Below are positions 58,443 to 64,000 of a DNA stretch of 64,000 nucleotides, piece after piece. The stretch spans positions 1-64,000 of the forward strand of contig JANYHK010000081.1 in the NCBI GenBank assembly GCA_025359105.1, given 5' to 3'. Below the pieces are notes generated by a model, which saw only the letters and a list, made by a program, of their open reading frames with translations, ran no database searches and was not told the origin of the DNA. Source of the DNA: Myxococcales bacterium (lineage in GTDB: Bacteria > Myxococcota_A > Polyangia > Polyangiales > Polyangiaceae). The position numbers and the translations under genes were made by a program. Positions within the stretch are counted from its first letter, which is position 1, and every line of letters starts with the position of its first letter.

Positions 58443-59483
58443 ATGCCTCAAGACCCCGCGAAAACCTCCGCGCTCCTCCTCGACGACGCGCGCTTCGATC
58501 TGCACGCCCCCGTCGCCTACCACCCGGAGCGGCCGGAGCGCCTGGCGGCGGCGCGGGCGGCCGTGAAGGGGGCGGCCTCGTGGGTGGCGTGGGAGAAGGT
58601 GGCCGCGCGGGAGGCGACGGCCGACGAGATAGCTCGCGTGCACGACGCCGCGTACACGACGCACCTCGAGAGCCTGCGCGGCCAGGAGGCCTACCTCGAT
58701 CCCGATACGTACGTCGTCCCGCAGAGCATCGCGGCGGCGCGCCTCGCGGCCGGCGGTGTCGTCGCGCTCGTGGACGCCGTCCTGGCGGGACGCGCCAGCA
58801 AGGGGGTCGCGCTCGTCCGGCCGCCGGGGCACCACGCGCGCCCCGGGCAGGCGATGGGCTTCTGTCTGCTCAACAACGTGGCGATCGCCGCGGCGCATGC
58901 GCGGGCGCAGGGCATCGGGCGCGTCGCGATCATCGACTGGGACGTCCACCACGGGAACGGCACGCAGGAGATGTTCTTCCGCGACCCGACGGTCCTCTAC
59001 ACCTCGACGCACCAGTACCCATTTTACCCGGGCACGGGCGCCGTGAACGAGATCGGCGAAGGCGAAGGGCGCGGCGCCACCGTGAACGTGCCGCTGTCGG
59101 CGGGCGGCGGCGACGCGATCTACCGCGGCGCGTTCGAGCGGGTCATCTTGCCGGTGCTCGACGAGTTCGCGCCGGAGCTCGTGCTCGTCAGCGCGGGGTT
59201 CGACCCCGCCGAGCGCGATCCCCTCGCGCAGATGGACGTGAGCGACGGCGCGTTCGGATGGATGGCGCGCGAGATCGGCAAGATCGCGGACAAGCACGCC
59301 AGGGGCCGCACGATCATGGTGCTCGAGGGGGGCTACGATCTCCCTTCACTGGAGGCCGGCCTCTCCTCGGCCGTGCGCGGCCTGCTCGGCAACGAGGCCG
59401 ACGACATCGCCCGCGACCTCGACGCCCCGGACCTCGGTAAGGCCGCCCGCTGGGCCGAGAAAGCTGGCCACAAGCTCGGCTAG
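58443..59483 (+). CDS. histone deacetylase-family (class II-like) deacetylase
   Basis: 346 residues. HDAC/acetylpolyamine amidohydrolase motifs: AYHPERPERL near residue 25, PPGHHARPGQAMGFCLLNN near 128 with the tandem catalytic His, DWDVHHGNGTQ near 164 with zinc ligands, SAGFDPAERDPL near 250 and LEGGYD near 295. All catalytic residues are seen, so an active zinc deacetylase acting on acetyl-lysine or acetylated polyamines is likely. Upstream of the tRNA-His gene. Confidence 0.95.
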   Translation: MPQDPAKTSALLLDDARFDLHAPVAYHPERPERLAAARAAVKGAASWVAWEKVAAREATADEIARVHDAAYTTHLESLRGQEAYLDPDTYVVPQSIAAARLAAGGVVALVDAVLAGRASKGVALVRPPGHHARPGQAMGFCLLNNVAIAAAHARAQGIGRVAIIDWDVHHGNGTQEMFFRDPTVLYTSTHQYPFYPGTGAVNEIGEGEGRGATVNVPLSAGGGDAIYRGAFERVILPVLDEFAPELVLVSAGFDPAERDPLAQMDVSDGAFGWMAREIGKIADKHARGRTIMVLEGGYDLPSLEAGLSSAVRGLLGNEADDIARDLDAPDLGKAARWAEKAGHKLG

Positions 59484-59499
59484 AGCGCGGCGGGCGAGA

Positions 59500-59528
59500 T
59501 TGCGTCGACCGTCCGCAGGTCTTATGCT
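59500..59528 (+). promoter_or_regulatory. putative promoter of tRNA-His
   Basis: TTGCGT (59500-59505), 17-base spacer, TATGCT (59523-59528), about 40 bases before the tRNA. Moderate hexamer scores; assigned by eye. Confidence 0.4.
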
Positions 59529-59568
59529 AGCTAAGACATCGCGCGGCCTGAAAGTGCCGCTTCTGCAC

Positions 59569-59645
59569 GCCGGCTTAGCTCAGTTGGTTAGAGCGCTAGA
59601 TTGTGGATCTAGAGGTCCTCGGTTCGACCCCGAGAGCTGGTACCA
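59569..59645 (+). tRNA. tRNA-His (anticodon GTG), non-canonical: no G-1, A73
   Basis: Full cloverleaf: acceptor GCCGGCT/AGCTGGT with two G-U pairs, D-stem GCTC/GAGC, anticodon stem CTAGA/TCTAG with loop TTGTGGA (anticodon GTG), T-stem CTCGG/CCGAG with TTCGACC, and encoded CCA. The base before position 1 is C and the discriminator is A73. Nearly all bacteria encode G-1 paired with C73 in tRNA-His; alphaproteobacteria are the known exception. hisS is convergent, 77 bases downstream. Confidence 0.97.
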
Positions 59646-59722
59646 AGACGCTCCACCGCCCGCCCCGCACGCACCCAAGAGCCCGCCCGCACCCGGCTGA
59701 CGAGGGCTCGCCGCTCGGTCTG

Positions 59723-61228
59723 TCAGGCGTGCTCATGACGCGCGAGGAGGCGGCGGACTTCGTCGACGAGGTCGGCCTCTTTGATCGTCACCTGGGCGGG
59801 GCGGGCCTCTTTCCACTCCTTGTTGTCCTTGATCGACGCGGCGGCCTTCGCCCCCTCGATGAGGTCTTTCAGCTGAATCTCGCCGTTCGCGCGTTCGTTC
59901 GAGCCCTGGATGACGACGCAGGGGCTATGGCGACGGTCGGCGTATTTCATCTGCGGCTTCATCCCGGAGGTGCCGAGGTACATCTCCGCGCGAATGCCCG
60001 CGTGCCGGAGGGTCTGGACCAGCGCTTGGTATCGCGGTAGCTCGGCGCGATCCATGACGAGGACGACCACCGGCCCGAGCGCCGCGCCGGTCATGGGCTC
60101 GTCTTTCTTCAAGTGCGAGAGCGCGGCCTGGAGCCTCGAGACGCCCACCGAGAAACCCGTCGCCGGCACCTTCTGGCCGAGAAAACGTGCAACGAGGTCG
60201 TCGTACCGACCACCGCCGCCGACGGCACCGAAGCGAACGGCCGCCCCGTCGTCCCCTTTGATCTCGAACGTGAGCTCCGCCTCGAAGACGGGACCCGTGT
60301 AGTACTCGAGCCCGCGCACGACCGTCGAGTCGAAGCGAATGCGGTCCGCGCCGTATCCCGCACCCTTGAGGAGCGCGTCGATCTGACGGAGATCGGCCAC
60401 CGCTGCGCGCCCGATCTCGGACGACGCCACGAGGGCTTCGACCGTGGAGAGCGCCGCTTCCTCGTCGTGGGCCGTCGCGCCGACGAAGCGCATGACGACG
60501 TCGATCGCGGCCGCGTCGAGCCCGGCCCCTTTGGTGAAGTCGCCCGACTCGTCCTTTCTGCCGGGCCCCAGAAGCGCCAGCACCCCGGCGTTGCCGAGGC
60601 GGTCGAGCTTGTCGATCGCCCGAAGTACGGCGAGTCGCTTGCGGCCGCCTTCGTCGGACCCGGCGGTCACGCCGATCGCTTCGAGGACGCCGTCGAGGAG
60701 CTTGCGGTGGTTCAGCTTCACGACGTAGTCGCCGCGGCGAATGCCGAGCGCCTCGAACGTGTCGGCGGCGAGCATGCAGAGCTCGGCGTCGGCCGCGAGG
60801 TTCTCGGTCCCGACGGTGTCGGCGTCGAACTGCGTGAACTGACGGAAGCGGCTGGGGCCAGGCTTCTCGTTCCGGAACACGGAGCCGGTGGCGTAGCGGC
60901 GATAGGGCTTGGGGAGGCGTTCGTAGTTCTGCGCGACGTAGCGCGCGAGGGGCGCCGTAAGATCGTAGCGGAGGCTCATCCACGCCTCGTCGTCGTCCTG
61001 CACCGAGAAGACGCCGGCGTTCGGGCGGTCCTGATCGGGGAGGAACTTGCCGAGCGCGTCGGTGTATTCGAAGGCCGGCGTTTCGAGCGGCTCGAACCCA
61101 TAGCGCTCGTAGACCGCGCGGATCGTGGCGATCATCGCATCGTGCCGACGAATCTCGGCAGCTTCGACGTCTCGGAATCCCCTCGCGAGCCGCGCTTCGG
61201 TGCGCGCGTCGGTGCCTTCGTCGGACAT
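59723..61228 (-). CDS. hisS: histidyl-tRNA synthetase, divergent (alphaproteobacterial-type)
   Basis: 501 residues, longer than the usual 420-430 of bacterial HisRS. Class II motif 2 reads [17 protein letters not shown] (about 116-131), and HisA motif [14 protein letters not shown] (about 305-318); typical bacterial enzymes have FRHERPQKGRYRQF and RGLDYYNRTVFE. These variants and the extra length are those of the alphaproteobacterial HisRS group that charges tRNA-His without G-1. GGGGRYDDL near 337 and an anticodon-binding domain at the C-terminus are present. It charges tRNA with histidine in the cytoplasm. It is the only hisS in the window. Confidence 0.97.
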   Translation of the reverse strand: MSDEGTDARTEARLARGFRDVEAAEIRRHDAMIATIRAVYERYGFEPLETPAFEYTDALGKFLPDQDRPNAGVFSVQDDDEAWMSLRYDLTAPLARYVAQNYERLPKPYRRYATGSVFRNEKPGPSRFRQFTQFDADTVGTENLAADAELCMLAADTFEALGIRRGDYVVKLNHRKLLDGVLEAIGVTAGSDEGGRKRLAVLRAIDKLDRLGNAGVLALLGPGRKDESGDFTKGAGLDAAAIDVVMRFVGATAHDEEAALSTVEALVASSEIGRAAVADLRQIDALLKGAGYGADRIRFDSTVVRGLEYYTGPVFEAELTFEIKGDDGAAVRFGAVGGGGRYDDLVARFLGQKVPATGFSVGVSRLQAALSHLKKDEPMTGAALGPVVVLVMDRAELPRYQALVQTLRHAGIRAEMYLGTSGMKPQMKYADRRHSPCVVIQGSNERANGEIQLKDLIEGAKAAASIKDNKEWKEARPAQVTIKEADLVDEVRRLLARHEHA

Positions 61229-61259
61229 AGGGACGAACCTATATCGTATTCGGCGCTTG

Positions 61260-62429
61260 CTAGAGCGCCGTTCCCGCGGCGAAATCCGTCCCGATGGTGG
61301 TCGCCACCTTGGACACCTCGGACGGGGTGTTGAAGAGCACGCCGAGCTCGCGGTTGCCGGTCATCGAGCCGGTCGTGAAGTTCTCCGAACCGACGTACGC
61401 GCCCACGCCGTCGACGACGATCGCCTTCGCGTGGATGTAGGGCGTGGAGACGGACTTGACCGGCACCTTGTGGGCCTTGAGCGTCGTCACCGCCGCCTGC
61501 TGCGCGGGCGTCGGCGTGTTGTCGGCGAGGACGACCCGAACCGCGAGGCCGGCGTCGGCCTTGGCGGCGAGGAGGTTGGTGAGGTCGACGTCGCTGAGCT
61601 CCTCACCCTCGACGTCGATGGTCTTGGTCGCCGACTTGATGAGCGCCAGGAGCCGGGGCTTCGCGTTGATCGGCGCGAACACGAGCTTGCCGCTCGTGTT
61701 CGCCGCGGCGCCGGCGAAGTCCGCCTGGAAGATGGCCTCGGCGTTCTTCACGTCGTCGGCGTCGGTGTCGATCGCGAGGTACTCGCGGTTCTTCGTCGGG
61801 GACGAGTCGGTGGTGTTCATCGTCATGATCCACGCGGTCGCGTTGTCGATGATGACGCACTTCTCGTGGGTGAAGTTGTAGACCGCCGGCGCCCACACGA
61901 CGTTGACGCCCGCGGCAATGAGACCGTTGTACGTCTGCGTGTTGCTCCCCTGCCCGCCCGGGAAGTTCTGGTTCAGAACGACCTTCACCTCGACCTTGCT
62001 CTTCGCGGCGACGAGCGCCTGGTAAAACGGGCTGTTGACCGTGAGCAGGTACATCGTCATGTGCACGCTCGTCTTCGCGCCGTTGATGGCGTTGATGAGC
62101 GCCTGGCCCTTGTCGGAGGGCTCGACGATGATCTGCACGGCCGACGTGAACGCGATCGCGCTGCCCGACGAGCCGCCGCTGTCCGGATTGATGGCGCCGT
62201 CGGGCAGCGTGCCCGAGCTGCCCGAGCTGCCCGAGCTGCCGGACGATCCGTCGCCTGCGGGCGCGCCGTCCGGGAGCGTCCCCGAGGAGCTCGACATGCC
62301 GCTGTCGGCGTCCGAGCCGACCCCAGCCGCCTGGCCGCTGCACGCGGCGACGACGACGGCAAACGCAGCGGCGAGCAAAGCGATGAGGGAGATGCGATTT
62401 TGCGGCAAGCGGGACCTCGGAGGGGGCAT
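61260..62429 (-). CDS. phospholipase D-like lipoprotein
   Basis: 389 residues from ATG 62429; TTG 62411 is an alternative. Lipoprotein signal (FAVVVAACS), Gly/Ser/Asp linker, then two PLD half-domains: [16 protein letters not shown] near 195 and [20 protein letters not shown] near 325, the second with a full H-x-K-x4-D...GS-x-N motif; the first keeps H-x-K. An active site shared by two HKD motifs is expected; the substrate (phospholipid or nucleic acid) is open. The divergent kinase-like gene starts 9 bases away. Confidence 0.9.
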   Translation of the reverse strand: MPPPRSRLPQNRISLIALLAAAFAVVVAACSGQAAGVGSDADSGMSSSSGTLPDGAPAGDGSSGSSGSSGSSGTLPDGAINPDSGGSSGSAIAFTSAVQIIVEPSDKGQALINAINGAKTSVHMTMYLLTVNSPFYQALVAAKSKVEVKVVLNQNFPGGQGSNTQTYNGLIAAGVNVVWAPAVYNFTHEKCVIIDNATAWIMTMNTTDSSPTKNREYLAIDTDADDVKNAEAIFQADFAGAAANTSGKLVFAPINAKPRLLALIKSATKTIDVEGEELSDVDLTNLLAAKADAGLAVRVVLADNTPTPAQQAAVTTLKAHKVPVKSVSTPYIHAKAIVVDGVGAYVGSENFTTGSMTGNRELGVLFNTPSEVSKVATTIGTDFAAGTAL

Positions 62430-62438
62430 TCTTAGCAC

Positions 62439-63191
62439 GTGAAGGAGATCGCGCCCGCCGGAGCGGAGCTCGTGAAGCGACTTCCTTCTCGCTTCGCGCA
62501 GGATGACGAAGCGAGACGCCAATGGGGCGTCGAGGCGGCGATCCTCTCGGCCCTGGCGGGGCGCGGAGCCCCTCGTTTCGTCGCTGCAGGCGAGGACGAC
62601 GAGGGCCCATGGATACGGATGCAGGCGATCCCCTGGCCGACGCTTGGCGCACATTTGGCTACACGGCCCGAGCCGGCTTGGGTGGTGCGCGCCGCCGGCG
62701 CCGCATTCGAGGCGCTGGCGAGGGTCCACGAGGCAACCGGAGAGCTTGGCCCGCTCGGGATCGTGCACGCCGATCTCAGCGCCGCCAACGTCGCGATCGC
62801 GCCCGACGGTGGGCTCGCGGCCATGCTCGATTTCGGGCTGGCGGTTGGCCAGCTTTGGCCACGTCCACCGGGCGGAGAGTTCCGCGGGACGATTCTCTAC
62901 GCTCCACCCGAGATCGCCCGGGCCGAACCGTTCGACGCGCGCGCCGATCTCCACGCGCTCGCGGCAACGCTCCTCCATGTCGCGTCGGGCGAGCCCCCGC
63001 GGGCGGCGCGGACGCTGGCCGCCGCCATCGCCGAGGCCGCGGAGGCACCGCTGATGGCCTGGGCGAAGGGCGCCGCCAAGCACCTCCCGGAGCACGCCGC
63101 GGCCATCCTCGTGCGGTGCGTCGCGTTCGCGGCGGAGGAGCGGCCAGGCGACGCGCGGGAGGTCCTCCGCGCCCTCGGCGGCGGCGCCTGA
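62439..63191 (+). CDS. atypical Ser/Thr kinase-like protein
   Basis: 250 residues from GTG 62439. The C-lobe shows HADLSAANVAI (HxDxxxxN catalytic loop, His-Ala replacing His-Arg) and MLDFGLAV (DFG), APPEIA (APE-like) and RADLHALAATLLH. The N-lobe is very short and lacks a recognisable glycine loop; VKRLPSRF may hold the ATP-binding Lys. It may be a reduced or degenerate kinase. Its start nearly abuts that of the divergent PLD gene. Confidence 0.82.
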   Translation: MKEIAPAGAELVKRLPSRFAQDDEARRQWGVEAAILSALAGRGAPRFVAAGEDDEGPWIRMQAIPWPTLGAHLATRPEPAWVVRAAGAAFEALARVHEATGELGPLGIVHADLSAANVAIAPDGGLAAMLDFGLAVGQLWPRPPGGEFRGTILYAPPEIARAEPFDARADLHALAATLLHVASGEPPRAARTLAAAIAEAAEAPLMAWAKGAAKHLPEHAAAILVRCVAFAAEERPGDAREVLRALGGGA

Positions 63192-63223
63192 CGGGGGGTG
63201 CGCGTGTGGTAAGACTGACCGCG

Positions 63224-64000
63224 ATGAGCTCCTCGAACGACGCCTCGCGGCCCGCCTCACTCGCCACACTCTGCATTCACGCCGGCCAGCATCCGGATCC
63301 GATCCACGGCGCAGTGATGACGCCCATCGTCCTGTCGAGCACGTTCGCGCAGGACGGACCCGGCGCGCACAAGGGCTTCGACTACTCGCGTGCCGGCAAC
63401 CCCACGCGCGACGCGCTCGAGGGTTGTTACGCCGCGCTGGAGGGCGCCAAGCACGCCATCGCGTTCGGCAGCGGGTGCGCGGCGACGACCTCGCTGCTCC
63501 TCCTTCTGAAGAGTGGAGACCACGTCCTCGTCGGCGACGACGTCTACGGCGGCACCTTCCGCATCTTCGACAAGGTGATGAAGCAGTTCGGCATCGACGC
63601 GACGTTCCTCGACATGAGCGATCCCGCGAAGGTAAAGGAAGCGCTCCGGCCGAGCACGAAGCTCGTGTGGATGGAGACGCCGAGCAACCCCATGCTCAAG
63701 ATCTTCGACATCGCCGCGATCGCCGACATCGCGAAGAAGCACGGCGCATGGCTCGCCGTCGACAACACGTTCGCCACGCCGATGCTGCAGCAGCCGCTCG
63801 CGCTCGGCGCGACCATGGCCGTGCACTCGGTCACCAAGTACATGAACGGGCACTCCGACGTCATCGGCGGCGCGATCATGACGTCCGACGACGCGCTCGC
63901 CGAGCGGCTTCACTTCATCCAGAAGTCCGTGGGCGCGGTGCCGAGCCCGTTCGACTGCTACATGGTCCTGCGCGGGCTGAAGACGCTCGCGGTGCGGATG
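63224..64000 (+). CDS. cystathionine gamma-synthase/lyase-family PLP enzyme (3' truncated)
   Basis: 259 residues visible; it runs off the window end. The PLP-dependent Cys/Met metabolism family is clear: HAGQHPDPIHGAVMTPIVLSST near 19, SRAGNPTRDALE near 55, FGSGCAAT, VDNTFATPMLQQP near 183, and the PLP lysine in HSVTKYMNGH near 208. It acts in trans-sulfuration (cystathionine formation or cleavage); the subtype cannot be fixed without the C-terminus. Confidence 0.95.
   Translation, partial: MSSSNDASRPASLATLCIHAGQHPDPIHGAVMTPIVLSSTFAQDGPGAHKGFDYSRAGNPTRDALEGCYAALEGAKHAIAFGSGCAATTSLLLLLKSGDHVLVGDDVYGGTFRIFDKVMKQFGIDATFLDMSDPAKVKEALRPSTKLVWMETPSNPMLKIFDIAAIADIAKKHGAWLAVDNTFATPMLQQPLALGATMAVHSVTKYMNGHSDVIGGAIMTSDDALAERLHFIQKSVGAVPSPFDCYMVLRGLKTLAVRM

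Noticed and set aside
59679-59709. Terminator after tRNA-His (GAGCCC...GGGCTC)
   Set aside because: Six-base stem, 19-base loop and no T-run; too weak to call.

Overview
The window is very GC-rich (roughly 70 % by eye) and gene-dense: about 53 protein genes, one tRNA and no intergenic gap above 300 bases. The gene content points to a myxobacterium, most likely of the order Polyangiales. Signs of this are three Ser/Thr-kinase-type genes and a PP2C phosphatase, many lipoproteins with Asp/Ala/Gly-rich linkers, a MYXO-CTERM surface protein, lamin-tail and TPR lipoproteins, paired outer-membrane beta-barrel proteins and HEAT-repeat proteins. The taxonomic call is inference from gene content. No phage, insertion sequence or CRISPR array was seen.

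Layout. 1-6.5 kb: signalling genes (truncated PP2C phosphatase, TPR lipoprotein, zinc-ribbon proteins, membrane-anchored Ser/Thr kinase). 6.8-11.1 kb: clpS-clpA, a universal stress protein and a radical SAM protein behind a LexA-box-like palindrome. 11.1-18.4 kb: a di-haem cytochrome/beta-propeller lipoprotein, a divergent LysR regulator, an S15-type hydrolase and a lipoprotein. 18.4-26.5 kb: GH35 beta-galactosidase, M1 metallopeptidase, membrane protein, glgA and an RluA-type pseudouridine synthase. 26.6-32.0 kb, minus strand: lamin-tail lipoprotein, ribbon-helix-helix (RHH) protein, ParA with an N-terminal zinc-binding module, purH and a sigma-region-4-like DNA-binding protein. 32.2-38.7 kb: MerR-like regulator with an elaborate palindromic upstream region, a soluble kinase, then an alpha/beta-hydrolase-fold protein and a peptide-type ABC importer lacking its ATPases. 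38.7-48.4 kb: surface and envelope proteins (MYXO-CTERM Asp-box protein, small Cys-rich lipoproteins, beta-barrel), yraN and an MFS transporter. 48.4-58.2 kb: HEAT proteins, HAMP/sensor membrane proteins, ftsY, an outer-membrane pair and a DcrB/Eag-like protein. 58.4-64 kb: histone-deacetylase-like enzyme, tRNA-His, hisS, phospholipase-D-like lipoprotein, kinase-like protein and a truncated trans-sulfuration enzyme.

Two observations stand out. First, tRNA-His(GTG) lacks an encoded G-1 and has A73, and lies 77 bases from a convergent hisS whose sequence is of the divergent alphaproteobacterial type. This looks like a linked, non-canonical tRNA/synthetase pair. Second, an AT-rich 14-mer (consensus TTCKTTTSAATRKA) occurs nine times, on both strands, in coding and non-coding DNA, but only between 27.9 and 36.5 kb. 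One copy lies exactly between parA and its RHH partner, and two copies form a perfect palindrome in front of the MerR-like gene. These could be binding sites of a ParA/RHH partition-like or MerR-controlled system. That role is a hypothesis.
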